A stretch of 64,000 bases of DNA from Companilactobacillus tucceti DSM 20183 (GCF_001434665.1 NZ_AZDG01000001.1:163885-227884), one strand, 5' to 3'; counted from the first letter of the stretch, positions 51,842 through 61,623 are shown. The notes: generated by a model not told the origin, from the sequence alone. Numbers and translations are program-made.

Positions 51842-52822
51842 ATGATTACAATTAGGGATATAGCTAAAAGGGCTGGTGTATCAGCCTCTACTGCCTCAAG
51901 AGCTTTAAATAATAATTCTCGTATCAGTGAAGCTACAATTAAAAAAGTTAAGAAAATCGCTAATGAGATGGGATATTTACCGGATTATAATGCTAAAAAT
52001 CTAACTAACGGTGAAGCAAATGCTGTTGGCGTTGTATTTCCAGTAGGTAATGAAACAGCAAGTAATCCATTCTTCATTAATATTTTGTCAGGTATAAATT
52101 CTGAATTGGTAAAGCGTCAGTATTCATTATCAGTAGCGATTGCTAATACTAAAGAGGGATTATTGGAAAATGTGCGATCAATGGTACTTCAAGGTAAAAT
52201 TAAACGTTTTGTTTTGCTTTATTCAAAATCAAACGATATTGTTAGCCAGTTTTTAAGAGATAAGAAGTTGAGATTTGTAGTTATTGGTCAACCAACGTTA
52301 GAAAGAGATTTTTATGTTGATAATAATAATGTTGAAGCAGGAATAACTGCTACAAAATTCTTATTAAATAATTTGCATGTCAAAAATCCTGTATTTGTTG
52401 AATCTGCTAGGGATTGGACTTATGAGCAGCAAAGATATCAGGGATTTAAAAAGGTTAGTAATGAGAACCTAGTTGATTTTGATAAGGTTAAAGTATCTTC
52501 AAAAAATGTTGAAAGTATTGATGATTTTATATTTAAACATCCTCAAGTTGATGGTATCGTGTCAACTGATGATTTTAGAGGACTAAGATTTTTAAACCAT
52601 TTCAAAAGAATTTATCCTAAAAAGGATCTTTCGGTCGTTGGTTTTAATAAATCGTTTCCAGCTGCTCTGGTACAAAGTGAGTTTCATTCGATAGATGTAT
52701 TTCCAGAGCAAATGGGTATAAAAACCGTTATTTTGTTGTTTAGTGATCTAGAAAATCCAGAAATTAATTTAAAAAGGCATTTAATTGTATCTCATCAAAT
52801 AAGTAGTTATACCGGTATTTAG
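51842..52822 (+). CDS. malR: LacI-family regulator, probable maltose repressor
   Basis: 326 residues from ATG 51842 behind GTGAGG. N-terminal helix-turn-helix ITIRDIAKRAGVSASTASRAL and hinge, then a periplasmic-binding-like effector domain. It sits directly before the maltose transporter and phosphorylase genes, and GCAAACGGTTGC-type operators overlap the transporter promoter. Role as maltose repressor inferred from context. Confidence 0.85.
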   Translation: MITIRDIAKRAGVSASTASRALNNNSRISEATIKKVKKIANEMGYLPDYNAKNLTNGEANAVGVVFPVGNETASNPFFINILSGINSELVKRQYSLSVAIANTKEGLLENVRSMVLQGKIKRFVLLYSKSNDIVSQFLRDKKLRFVVIGQPTLERDFYVDNNNVEAGITATKFLLNNLHVKNPVFVESARDWTYEQQRYQGFKKVSNENLVDFDKVKVSSKNVESIDDFIFKHPQVDGIVSTDDFRGLRFLNHFKRIYPKKDLSVVGFNKSFPAALVQSEFHSIDVFPEQMGIKTVILLFSDLENPEINLKRHLIVSHQISSYTGI

Positions 52823-52823
52823 G

Positions 52824-52858
52824 AGGGAAATCATATGATCAATGATTTCCCTTTTTTT
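52824..52858 (+). terminator. malR terminator
   Basis: GGGAAATCAT pairs with ATGATTTCCC, followed by a T-run. It separates the regulator from the transporter operon. Confidence 0.92.
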
Positions 52859-52870
52859 ATATTATTTTGC

Positions 52871-52920
52871 GCAAACGGTTGCACAAAAGATGAAAGCGTT
52901 TTATAATGTAAGCGTAATCA
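52871..52920 (+). promoter_or_regulatory. Promoter with LacI operator and cre for the maltose operon
   Basis: TTGCAC (52879-52884), a 17-nt spacer and TATAAT (52902-52907) form a strong promoter. GCAAACGGTTGC (52871-52882) overlaps the -35, and TGTAAGCGTAATCA (52907-52920), a near-consensus cre, starts at the last base of the -10. Another cre-like TGAAAGCGTTTTAT lies in the spacer. Repression by the LacI protein and CcpA is inferred. Confidence 0.75.
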
Positions 52921-52952
52921 AAAATGATTAGTCAGAAAGAGGGATATTAAAT

Positions 52953-54305
52953 ATGGCAGATAATAAAAAGCCAAAAGAAGGCCAAGGTCTTCCAAAGCTG
53001 TCGCCAAACACCATTTGGATGTTAAGCTTTGGATTTCTAGGTGTTCAAATGGCATTTACTTTGCAAAGCTCACAGATGAGTCGTATTTTTCAAACAATTG
53101 GAGCCGATCCAAATAATTTAGGATGGTTTTTCATCTTACCACCATTAGCTGGATTAATTGTTCAACCAATTGTTGGTTATTATTCAGATAGAACTTGGGC
53201 ACCAAAGTTAGGTGGTAGACGTTTACCTTACTTGATTTTAGGTACAATTGTTGCCGCAATCGTTATGTTCTTATTGCCAAATTCTGGATCTATGGGATTT
53301 GGATATGCATCATTTGCTGCATTATTATTCGGTGCTATTACAGTTGCATTTTTAGATTTATCATCAAACGTGGCTATGCAACCATTTAAGATGATGGTTG
53401 GTGATATGGTCAATGATGATCAAAAGAGTTACGCATATGGTATTCAAAGTTTCTTATCTAATACCGGTGCCGTTATTGCCGCTATTTTTCCGTTTGTTTT
53501 AACAGCCTTTGGTCTTGCTAATACAGCCAAAAAAGGTGTTGTACCACAGTCAGTTATTTGGTCATTTTATCTAGGTGCTGCTATTTTAATTATTTCAACA
53601 TTATTTACAATGGCTCGTGTTAAAGAATATGATCCTCAGACTTATGCTAGATACCATGGTATTTCAGAAGATGCTAATAAAAAAGGTGGAAATTGGTTAG
53701 ATCTTCTTAAGAAAGCTCCTAAAATTTTTTGGACAGTTACTTTAGTTCAATTCTTCTGTTGGATGGCTTTTCAATATCTATGGACATATTCAGCAGGTGC
53801 AATTTCAGTTAATGTTTGGAATACATCTAATGCAAGTTCTGCAGGATATCAAGCTGCTGGTAATTGGTATGGAGTTTTAGCTGCTGTGCAGTCGATTGCA
53901 GCCGTTGTTTGGTCATATGTTTTGGCTAAAATTCCTAATAATAAACATAAACTTGGATATAGCTTGAGTTTACTATTAGGTGCAGTAGGATTCATTTCAG
54001 TCTTCATGATTCATAGTCAGTATGCATTGATTGTTTCATATGTTTTAGTTGGTATGGCTTGGGCTGCTATGAATACATATCCACTAACAATGATCACAAA
54101 TGCATTATCAGGTGAGCATATGGGTACATATTTGGGATTGTTTAACGGTTCGATCTGTTTACCACAAATCGTTGCTTCATTGGCAAGTTTTGGTCTATTC
54201 CCATTATTTGGTAATTCACAACCACATATGTTTTTGCTAGGTGGAATCATTATGGCAATTGCCGCATTAACAGTTGGATTTATTAAAGAAACTTATAAGG
54301 CATAA
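52953..54305 (+). CDS. MFS maltose/oligosaccharide transporter (SLC45-like)
   Basis: 450 residues, twelve helices. LQSSQMSRIFQTIGADP, GYYSDRTWAPKLGGRR and the loop pattern match the sugar-proton symporters of the SLC45/MalT-type MFS in lactobacilli. It is the first gene of the maltose operon and imports maltose for the phosphorylase that follows 15 nt on. Confidence 0.9.
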   Translation: MADNKKPKEGQGLPKLSPNTIWMLSFGFLGVQMAFTLQSSQMSRIFQTIGADPNNLGWFFILPPLAGLIVQPIVGYYSDRTWAPKLGGRRLPYLILGTIVAAIVMFLLPNSGSMGFGYASFAALLFGAITVAFLDLSSNVAMQPFKMMVGDMVNDDQKSYAYGIQSFLSNTGAVIAAIFPFVLTAFGLANTAKKGVVPQSVIWSFYLGAAILIISTLFTMARVKEYDPQTYARYHGISEDANKKGGNWLDLLKKAPKIFWTVTLVQFFCWMAFQYLWTYSAGAISVNVWNTSNASSAGYQAAGNWYGVLAAVQSIAAVVWSYVLAKIPNNKHKLGYSLSLLLGAVGFISVFMIHSQYALIVSYVLVGMAWAAMNTYPLTMITNALSGEHMGTYLGLFNGSICLPQIVASLASFGLFPLFGNSQPHMFLLGGIIMAIAALTVGFIKETYKA

Positions 54306-54320
54306 AGGAGAATTATATTT

Positions 54321-56564
54321 ATGAAGAGAATATTTGAAGTACAACCTTGGGATGTTGTCACACACAAATTTAATCCTGAAGACAAACGCTTACAAGAATC
54401 AATGACAAGTCTTGGAAATGGATACATGGGTATGCGTGGATTCTTTGAAGAAGACTATTCTGCAGATACCTTACAAGGATTATATCTTGGTGGAGTTTGG
54501 TTCCCTGACAAGACACGTGTTGGTTGGTGGAAAAACGGATATCCAAAATACTTTGGTAAGGTTATAAATGCAGTTAACTTTATTAAAATGAATTTCTTGA
54601 TCGATGGAGAAAAATTGGATTTAGCTAAAGATAAATTTAGTGACTTTGAAATGGATTTAAATATGAAGGATTCAGTTTTAACTAGATCTTTTATCGCAGA
54701 TAAATCAGGTAAAAAAGTAAAATTTGTTTTTGAACGTTTTTTGAGTGTTGATCAAAAAGAACTATCCGTTCAAAAGGTCAGTTTTGAAAATCTTTCAGAT
54801 TCAAAAGTAGATATTAAAGTTATTTCTTCTATTGATGCCGATGTTAAAAATGAAGATGCAAATTATGATGAACGTTTTTGGGATGTTTTAGATGTAACTG
54901 ACGATAGTCTTGTTGCTAAAACAAAACCAAATAACTATGGCACACCTCAATTCACTTCAGCTATGCAAATGAGTCATGTTACTGGCTTAAAAGAAGTCGA
55001 TCAATCAAAGACAGATACACAGACAAGTAAAACTTTTGAGATAGAACTTTCCCAAAATGAACAAGCATCAATTGAAAAACGTGTTATCGTAACAACTTCA
55101 AGAGATTATGATACAGTTCAAGAATTGACTGATGCAATGAATAAACTAACAAAGAAAGTTTCAAGTAAAACTTTTGACGAATTATTTACAGCTCATCGTG
55201 ATATTTGGGCTGAACGTTGGAATAAGTCTGATGTTCAAATCAAAGGTGACGTTGAAGCACAACAAGGTATGCGTTTTAATCTATTTGGCTTATTCAGTAC
55301 ATACTACGGTGACGATGCTAGATTAAACTTTGGTCCTAAAGGATTTACTGGTGAGAAATATGGTGGAGCTACTTATTGGGACACTGAAGCATTTTGTATT
55401 CCTGTTTACTTAGGTATTACTGATCCTAAGGTAACAAGAAACCTATTAATGTATCGTTATAAACAACTTGATGGTGCGTATGTGAACGCTAAAGAACAAG
55501 GATTAAAGGGAGCACTATTCCCAATGGTGACATTTAATGGTATTGAATGTCATAACGAATGGGAAATAACTTTTGAAGAAATCCATCGTAATGGTGATAT
55601 TGCCTTTGCTATTTACAATTACACCCGTTATACAGGTGATAAGTCATATGTATTAAATGAAGGTAGTAAAGTCCTAACAGAAATTTCACGTTTTTGGGCA
55701 GATCGTGTCCACTTTAGCCAACGTAATAATCAATATATGATTCATGGGGTTACCGGACCTGATGAATATGAAAATAATGTTGACAATAATTGGTATACAA
55801 ACTATTTAGCACGTTGGACACTTGAATATACCCTCAAAGTTCTTAGTGAAGTTTCTCCAGAACAGGCTGCTAAACTAAACGTTTCAGATGAAGAGAAGAA
55901 ACAATGGCAAGATATTGTTGATAGAATGTATCTTCCATACGATAAGAAATTAGGAATTTTTGTACAACATGATGGATTCTTAGATAAAGACATCAAACCT
56001 GTTAGTGAATTACCAAGTGATCAATTGCCATTAAATCAAAATTGGTCGTGGGATAAGATCCTTCGTTCACCATATATTAAACAAGGTGATGTTATTCAAG
56101 GTATCTGGGACTTTATGGATGACTTTACGGAAGAAGAAAAAAAGAGAAACTTCGATTTCTATGAACCTCTAACTGTACATGAATCAAGTCTTTCAGCTTC
56201 AATTTATTCAGTTCTTGCTGCTGATTTACACTATGAAGATAAAGCGGTTGCATTATATGAAAGAACCGCTAGACTAGACTTAGATAACTATAATAATGAT
56301 ACCGATGACGGTTTGCATATCACTTCAATGACTGGTGGTTGGATCTCAATTGTTCATGGATTTGCAGGGATGCGTGTTCATGATGATGGGACATTGAGTT
56401 ATAAACCATTCTTGCCAAAGAAGTGGGATAGTTATTCGTTTAGACAAGTATTTAGAGGACGTGTTATCGAAATAACTGTTGATGGTTCTGGATCTCACTT
56501 CAAATTAATTTCTGGTGATCCTGTATCAATCAAAGTAGATGACAAATTAGTTGAATTAAATTAA
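54321..56564 (+). CDS. mapA: Maltose phosphorylase, GH65
   Basis: 747 residues, standard length. It cleaves maltose with phosphate to glucose and beta-glucose 1-phosphate. GH65 features: MTSLGNGYMGMRGFFEED, GATYWDTEAFCIPVY, and the catalytic acid Glu in GVTGPDEYENNVDNN. Phosphate-binding SLSASIYS and HITSMTGGW lie near the end. Lies between the transporter and beta-phosphoglucomutase, the expected pathway order. Confidence 0.96.
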   Translation: MKRIFEVQPWDVVTHKFNPEDKRLQESMTSLGNGYMGMRGFFEEDYSADTLQGLYLGGVWFPDKTRVGWWKNGYPKYFGKVINAVNFIKMNFLIDGEKLDLAKDKFSDFEMDLNMKDSVLTRSFIADKSGKKVKFVFERFLSVDQKELSVQKVSFENLSDSKVDIKVISSIDADVKNEDANYDERFWDVLDVTDDSLVAKTKPNNYGTPQFTSAMQMSHVTGLKEVDQSKTDTQTSKTFEIELSQNEQASIEKRVIVTTSRDYDTVQELTDAMNKLTKKVSSKTFDELFTAHRDIWAERWNKSDVQIKGDVEAQQGMRFNLFGLFSTYYGDDARLNFGPKGFTGEKYGGATYWDTEAFCIPVYLGITDPKVTRNLLMYRYKQLDGAYVNAKEQGLKGALFPMVTFNGIECHNEWEITFEEIHRNGDIAFAIYNYTRYTGDKSYVLNEGSKVLTEISRFWADRVHFSQRNNQYMIHGVTGPDEYENNVDNNWYTNYLARWTLEYTLKVLSEVSPEQAAKLNVSDEEKKQWQDIVDRMYLPYDKKLGIFVQHDGFLDKDIKPVSELPSDQLPLNQNWSWDKILRSPYIKQGDVIQGIWDFMDDFTEEEKKRNFDFYEPLTVHESSLSASIYSVLAADLHYEDKAVALYERTARLDLDNYNNDTDDGLHITSMTGGWISIVHGFAGMRVHDDGTLSYKPFLPKKWDSYSFRQVFRGRVIEITVDGSGSHFKLISGDPVSIKVDDKLVELN

Positions 56565-56570
56565 GGAGTT

Positions 56571-56625
56571 GTGAGGGAACGCCATTTTGCTTAGTGTGCA
56601 AAAAACGTTTCGTCACGCTTTTTTT
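56571..56625 (+). terminator. Hairpin between mapA and pgmB
   Basis: GTGAGGGAACG pairs imperfectly with CGTTTCGTCAC around a TTTTGC/GCAAAA stem, followed by GC and seven T. It may partly terminate, so pgmB expression can differ from mapA. Confidence 0.75.
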
Positions 56626-56642
56626 ATAAAGGAGAGTTTATT

Positions 56643-57314
56643 ATGGTAAAGTTTGAGCAAATTAAGGGATTCGTTTTTGATTTAGATGGAGTTATTGCTG
56701 ATACATCAGTCTATCATGCAAAGGCATGGCGTCAATTAGCAGAAAAGTTGGGTGTTAATTGGTCTAGTGAGTTGGCCGATGGTCTTAAGGGAATTAGTCG
56801 TATGGATTCTCTGAATCTAATTTTAAAAACTGGTGAAATCGAAAACAAATACAGTGAAGAGGAAAAGGAAACTTTTGCTGCTGAAAAAAATACAAATTAT
56901 TTAAATCTTTTAAAGAATATGGATGAAACAGCTATTCTTCCAGGTATTGCTGACTTTTTAAGAGATCTTCAAGAACATGATTATAAATTGTCATTAGCGT
57001 CAGCTTCTAAAAATTCACCTCTAGTTTTGAAACAACTTGGTTTGTCCATGTACTTTAAGAATAAAATTGATCCAACAACTTTGAAATATGGTAAACCTGA
57101 TCCAGAAATATTTGCTCGTGGTGCTGAAGTTTTAAATTTGAAACCTGAGGAATGTGTCGGTATTGAAGATGCAAAAGCAGGAGTTCAATCCATCAACGGT
57201 GCAGGAGAATTATCGATTGGAATTGGTGATAAAAATATTTTGAGTGAAGCGGATATAAACTTTGCTGATACAAGTGAATTAACTCTTGAAAATATTAAAA
57301 AGGCTTTGGATTAA
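56643..57314 (+). CDS. pgmB: Beta-phosphoglucomutase
   Basis: 223 residues, HAD family. Asp nucleophile in GFVFDLDGVIADT, motif II SLASASKNS, Lys in KYGKPDPEIF and acidic pair GIEDAKAG. It converts beta-glucose 1-phosphate from the phosphorylase to glucose 6-phosphate. Short spacing to galM. Confidence 0.95.
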   Translation: MVKFEQIKGFVFDLDGVIADTSVYHAKAWRQLAEKLGVNWSSELADGLKGISRMDSLNLILKTGEIENKYSEEEKETFAAEKNTNYLNLLKNMDETAILPGIADFLRDLQEHDYKLSLASASKNSPLVLKQLGLSMYFKNKIDPTTLKYGKPDPEIFARGAEVLNLKPEECVGIEDAKAGVQSINGAGELSIGIGDKNILSEADINFADTSELTLENIKKALD

Positions 57315-57319
57315 TTGAA

Positions 57320-58315
57320 ATGGAAGTAACTAAAAGACAATTTGGTACATATAAAGATGAACCGGTTTATTTGTATACTATCGAGAATAATCAAAAGACT
57401 AAAATAAGTGTTTTGACTTATGCAGCTACTTGGCAAAACTTTGAAGTAAATGAAAATGGTGTAGATCATTCATTGATAAGTCATTTTGATAATTTGGATG
57501 ATTATATCAAAACACCTTATCAAGTTGGTAAAACTGTTGGCAGAGTTGCTGGTAGGATTGGTAACGCTAGCTTTAAAATTGATGATAAATTTTATAAACT
57601 GCCTCCAAATGATGGAGAAAATTTGATTCATGGCGGAAGTAATGGTTTTCAAAATTTTAATTTCACTAGTACAGTGATTGACAATAAAGTGGTTTTAACA
57701 CATAAATTTTTGAGTGCTGATGACGGTTTTCCTGGCGATTTAAGTCTAAAAATCACCTACAGTTTAAGTCCTGAAAACGAAGTTAAAATTTCATATTCTG
57801 CTATAAATACAGAAAAGACGCTTTTTAATCCGACTTGTCATGTTTATTTTAATGTGACCGATAGTGAAGATGTTTTTGGACAAGGCGTTAAAATTAATTC
57901 GAAGTCTATGTTAGCAGTTGATTCTAGTAAAGTTCCAACGGGTGAAATATTGCCGTTAACTAGTGGATATGATTTTAAAAAATTCAAAACAATCTCTAAA
58001 GCTCTGGATGATTTAAAGTCTGATAATGGTAAACTAGAATTTGACGATACGTTTGTTACCGATGAAAATTTTGTGGCGACTATTAAATCTAATAAGAGAG
58101 CTGTTGATTTTTCTTCCGATCGTAATGGATTAGTTATCTTTACGGCTAACCCTAATGATCCAAAGAAAGCCGATGAAAGACAATATAATTCCCTAGCAAT
58201 GGAGATGCAAACTTTACCAGATGCTATCAATCATTCTGGATTTGGAAATATAATTTTGCCTCGTGGTAAAGAAGTCACTTATACAAACAGTTATAAGTAT
58301 CGTCAAATTAATTAA
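57320..58315 (+). CDS. galM: Aldose 1-epimerase GalM
   Basis: 331 residues. GRVAGRIGNASFKI, ENLIHGGSNGFQNF (catalytic His), NPTCHVYFN (His) and a Glu in MEMQTLPDA fit galactose mutarotases. It interconverts alpha and beta glucose or galactose anomers, here probably glucose released from maltose. Confidence 0.94.
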   Translation: MEVTKRQFGTYKDEPVYLYTIENNQKTKISVLTYAATWQNFEVNENGVDHSLISHFDNLDDYIKTPYQVGKTVGRVAGRIGNASFKIDDKFYKLPPNDGENLIHGGSNGFQNFNFTSTVIDNKVVLTHKFLSADDGFPGDLSLKITYSLSPENEVKISYSAINTEKTLFNPTCHVYFNVTDSEDVFGQGVKINSKSMLAVDSSKVPTGEILPLTSGYDFKKFKTISKALDDLKSDNGKLEFDDTFVTDENFVATIKSNKRAVDFSSDRNGLVIFTANPNDPKKADERQYNSLAMEMQTLPDAINHSGFGNIILPRGKEVTYTNSYKYRQIN

Positions 58316-58327
58316 AGGACAGATTTG

Positions 58328-59110
58328 ATGAAGCTTGTAATAACCGATTTAGATAGTACTTTTTTAGATAAAGATAAAAATTATAATGTTGAACATTTTG
58401 ATAAAATAAAACAGGAATTGAAAAAACGTAATATTGATTTTGCCGCATGTACAGGCAAACAAGCTGAAAAAGTAGAAGAGATCATGGGGTCTGACATCTG
58501 GATAGTTGGAGATGGCGGCGCTAGAATTAAACATGACGGAAAATTTTATTATAAGAATTTAATTCCTAATAAATTAGGTCAAGAATTTATTTCTGCATTA
58601 CAAAATTTAAAAATTGATTTTAATATCGTTGCTTCAACAGAAGATCGAAGCTATATCCCAACAGGTCGTAGTGAAGCTGAAATTAATCGTATTAAGAAAA
58701 GTTACCATTTGGTAACTGAAATTTCAGATTTCAAGAAAATAACTCAAGATTTTACAAAAATATCAGTATATGATGCCAATGCTAACACATTTGATTATTG
58801 TCATCGTTTGGATAATTTTAAAGATCGATTATTTATTGTTGCTCCTGAGCCAACTTGGATAGATGTTTCAAATTTTGGTGCACATAAAGGGACCGGAATT
58901 GAAAAACTTCAAAGTATTCTCAATTGTAGTAAAGAGGATACAATTTGTTTTGGTGATGGATATAATGATTTAGAGATGTTCAATCAGTCTGGTATTAAAT
59001 TTGCCATGGGTAATGCTTTTGACGATGTTAAGGATAAAGCTGATTTTGTAATTAAAACTAATAATGAAGATGGTGTTTTGCGTGCACTTGATAAATTATT
59101 GATGATATAA
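58328..59110 (+). CDS. HAD-IIB (Cof-type) sugar phosphatase
   Basis: 260 residues from ATG 58328. Motif I ITDLDSTFLD, KGTGIEKLQ and motif IV FGDGYNDLEMF are all present. Cof-type phosphatases remove phosphate from sugar phosphates such as those that pile up in maltose use. It ends the maltose operon before repeat C. Confidence 0.9.
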   Translation: MKLVITDLDSTFLDKDKNYNVEHFDKIKQELKKRNIDFAACTGKQAEKVEEIMGSDIWIVGDGGARIKHDGKFYYKNLIPNKLGQEFISALQNLKIDFNIVASTEDRSYIPTGRSEAEINRIKKSYHLVTEISDFKKITQDFTKISVYDANANTFDYCHRLDNFKDRLFIVAPEPTWIDVSNFGAHKGTGIEKLQSILNCSKEDTICFGDGYNDLEMFNQSGIKFAMGNAFDDVKDKADFVIKTNNEDGVLRALDKLLMI

Positions 59111-59115
59111 ATATG

Positions 59116-59156
59116 AAAAAAGAAGGGGCTGTGACATATGTCACAGCCCCTTTTTT
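59116..59156 (+). terminator. Family C palindromic terminator repeat, copy 3
   Basis: GGGGCTGTGACAT pairs perfectly with ATGTCACAGCCCC, and a T-run follows. The strongest of the three copies. Repeat B copy 3 follows immediately. Confidence 0.94.
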
Positions 59157-59162
59157 ACATTT

Positions 59163-59294
59163 CCGAACTTTTATAGTCTAAACGTGTAACAAAAGGCTGC
59201 AACCTCCACATAGTTACGAACCACGAATGATTGATAGTACCAATCATTCGTGATTCTAGATTATGTTCCGGTGGCAGACCGCCTTTTGTCACAC
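59163..59294 (-). repeat. Dispersed repeat family B, copy 3 (inverted)
   Basis: Read on the minus strand: GTGTGACAAAAGGCGGTCTG, CCACCGGAACATAATCTAGA, a stem around AATGATTGGTACTATCAATC, GTTCGTAACTATGTGGAGG, CAGCCTTTTGTTACACG, tail TATAAAAGTTCGG. About 90 percent alike to copy 2 by eye, with arm changes that keep pairing. Confidence 0.82.
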
Positions 59295-59315
59295 TCTCTT
59301 CTTTTGTTTGTGTCT

Positions 59316-60311
59316 TTACTTGATTAATTTATTTATTTCACTAATTTCATCATTTGAGAAATCAAGATTATCTAATGCCCTTAGATTTTCATCTAAGTGA
59401 TCGTTATTAGTAGTTCCAATAATAACACTAGAAACTACAGGATCCTTTAATAACCAAGCAAGTGACATTTGGCTAAGCGTTTGGTCACGATCTTTTGCTA
59501 TATCGTTTAATTTATTTAATTTAGCAACTAGAGCATCAGGTCCATCATTCAATAGTTCAGAATTTGTATGATGAATTTTGAATGAATCAGTAATTCCATT
59601 GAGATAACGGTCTGAAAGTAAACCTTCACAAAGAGGACCATAAGCAATCACTCCAGCACCATTATCTTCCAATAGTTTGGATAAGCCACTAGTTTCAACA
59701 TGGTTATTTAATAAGTTCATACTCATTTGATCTAAGACAAATGGAGTTCCGAGTTTTTGGAACATGGCAATTGCTTGTTTTAATTCTGGAACCTCATAGT
59801 TAGAAACACCAACGTATAAGGCCTTACCAGAGCGAACAATGTCATCTAAAGCTTTTACGGTTTCTTCAATTGGAGTTTTATCGTCATATCTGTGAGCATA
59901 GTAAATATCAACATAATCTAAGTTGAGTCTTTCTAGAGAATCATTGATACCTTGAAGTAGTGACTTTCTTGAAGTTCCAATACCATAAGGGCCATCATGA
60001 ATCTCATAACCAACTTTTGTAGAAATTACTAACTCATCACGATATGGTTTTAAGTCATTTTTTATAATTTGACCAAGTAATTCCTCTGAAGTACCAAAGC
60101 CTGTACTACCATCACCATAGTGGTTAGCATTATCAAAATGAAATACACCTTTGTCAAAAGCGTGTAAAATTAGATTTCTTCTTTCACTTAATGGATCAGC
60201 ACTACCAAAGTTACGCCATAGTCCTAATGAAATAGGGGGTAACATTAAACCTGTTTTACCAGCATGACGAACAGAGTAGTTTTCATAGCGATTTTTTGAA
60301 GCAACATACAT
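59316..60311 (-). CDS. Aldo/keto reductase, YghZ-like
   Basis: 331 residues behind GAGGAGG. HFDNANHYGDG (Asp, Tyr), VISTKVGYEI (Lys), IYYAHRYDD (His) and the NADPH-binding VIIGTTNNDHL match AKR14/YghZ reductases that act on glyceraldehyde 3-phosphate or methylglyoxal. Its promoter carries a GCAAACGGTTAC site like that of the maltose operon, so it may be co-regulated. Confidence 0.92.
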   Translation of the reverse strand: MYVASKNRYENYSVRHAGKTGLMLPPISLGLWRNFGSADPLSERRNLILHAFDKGVFHFDNANHYGDGSTGFGTSEELLGQIIKNDLKPYRDELVISTKVGYEIHDGPYGIGTSRKSLLQGINDSLERLNLDYVDIYYAHRYDDKTPIEETVKALDDIVRSGKALYVGVSNYEVPELKQAIAMFQKLGTPFVLDQMSMNLLNNHVETSGLSKLLEDNGAGVIAYGPLCEGLLSDRYLNGITDSFKIHHTNSELLNDGPDALVAKLNKLNDIAKDRDQTLSQMSLAWLLKDPVVSSVIIGTTNNDHLDENLRALDNLDFSNDEISEINKLIK

Positions 60312-60356
60312 TTTATCTTCCTCCTCAGTATTCCATACTATTAATACTAATCTATT

Positions 60357-60368
60357 GCAAACGGTTAC
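60357..60368. promoter_or_regulatory. LacI-type operator upstream of the YghZ-like gene
   Basis: GCAAACGGTTAC differs at one base from GCAAACGGTTGC at the maltose promoter (52871-52882). It lies about 50 nt before the start codon. Confidence 0.5.
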
Positions 60369-60402
60369 TCAAGGAAGAAGGGTATTGTCATGAATTAATG
60401 AT

Positions 60403-61623
60403 TTATTCAAAATATTTAGTAGCAATTTTTTTGTAAATGTTGATGTATTGCAAATAGTCATCTTCAAAGACAAATTCGTTGATTTGATGAGCACTTTCAT
60501 TACCAGGACCAGCAACGATTACTTCTAAGTCTGGATTGGCTCTAACAAATTGTGAGGCATCTGTACCACCTGGGGCACCAACGGCTAATGCACCTTGTTC
60601 AAATGTTTCTTGATAACTTTGTTGTGCTATTTTTATTAAGTTAGAGCCTATATCAGTTTTAACAGGCCAATTGCTGCTTTTTTCTTCAAATTCTAATGAC
60701 ATTCTAGGAGATTGGTTTAGTTCACTAATAATATTTTTTAGATCTTCTGCTAATTTATCATTGTTGTATTCTGGAATAGTTCTAATTTTGACGTTCATCT
60801 CAGCATAATCAGGAATTGTATTGTCTTGATCACCTGCTTTCATAATTGTAACTGCAGGAACTGTCTTTCCAAGAATATCATCATCATCTGATAAGCTTGC
60901 AAAATATTCTTTTTGCTTATTATAAAAGGTAATTAAATTATCCAGTGCATTAATGCCTGCTTCTGGCATAGAACTATGGGCTGCTTTTCCTCTGGAAATA
61001 ACTTTGTAATCAATTGAACCTTTGTGAGCACAGTATAGTGCATGACGACCATAGGATGAAGGATTTGATTTTGGGTTTTTAATCAAACCACTGTTAATTA
61101 ATTGATCTATTACGAGTTTAGATGAAGCATTACTTGGTTCACCAACTATTAAGGCATTCAAATCGTCAGCATATCCATTTTTAGATAGTTGCTTTGCACC
61201 AATTTCACCTAATTCTTCACCAACAGTAGCGATAAATTTGATATTTCCTTTAAAGTTTTCGTCTTCATTTAGTTCTATCATAGCTATAGCTAATCCAGCC
61301 AAGCCAGATTTCATATCTGATGATCCACGACCAAATATTTTTCCGTCGATATGCTTAGGATTAAATGGACCATAGTTCCATTCTTTGTCGTTTACAGGCG
61401 CTACAACGTCTTCGTGCCCGGTGAACCCAATAGTTTTACCAGCTCCATTATTAATAGAAGCAATAAGATTGAAGCGATGTTCATCATTTTTAACCAGTTC
61501 TGTTTTTATTTGATATTTATCAAAGAGCTTTTCTAAATAGTTTGCTACTAGTTCTTCATTTCCGTTTACAGTCTCTAATTTTATTAAGTCATCTAAGATC
61601 GATAACTTCTCTGATTTTTCCAT
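60403..61623 (-). CDS. M20 metallopeptidase (ArgE/DapE-type)
   Basis: 406 residues from ATG 61623 after GGGAGG. Metal ligands in GFTGHEDVVAP, GRGSSDMKSGLAG, TVGEELGEIGA, VGEP and the C-terminal AHQINEF. Closest to the ArgE/DapE (succinyl-diaminopimelate desuccinylase-like) peptidases. The product could process dipeptides or amino-acid derivatives. Confidence 0.92.
   Translation of the reverse strand: MEKSEKLSILDDLIKLETVNGNEELVANYLEKLFDKYQIKTELVKNDEHRFNLIASINNGAGKTIGFTGHEDVVAPVNDKEWNYGPFNPKHIDGKIFGRGSSDMKSGLAGLAIAMIELNEDENFKGNIKFIATVGEELGEIGAKQLSKNGYADDLNALIVGEPSNASSKLVIDQLINSGLIKNPKSNPSSYGRHALYCAHKGSIDYKVISRGKAAHSSMPEAGINALDNLITFYNKQKEYFASLSDDDDILGKTVPAVTIMKAGDQDNTIPDYAEMNVKIRTIPEYNNDKLAEDLKNIISELNQSPRMSLEFEEKSSNWPVKTDIGSNLIKIAQQSYQETFEQGALAVGAPGGTDASQFVRANPDLEVIVAGPGNESAHQINEFVFEDDYLQYINIYKKIATKYFE

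Noticed and set aside
59163..59294. Family B repeat as a tRNA-like or riboswitch element
   Set aside because: It lies downstream of genes, lacks cloverleaf features and matches no riboswitch core that I know.
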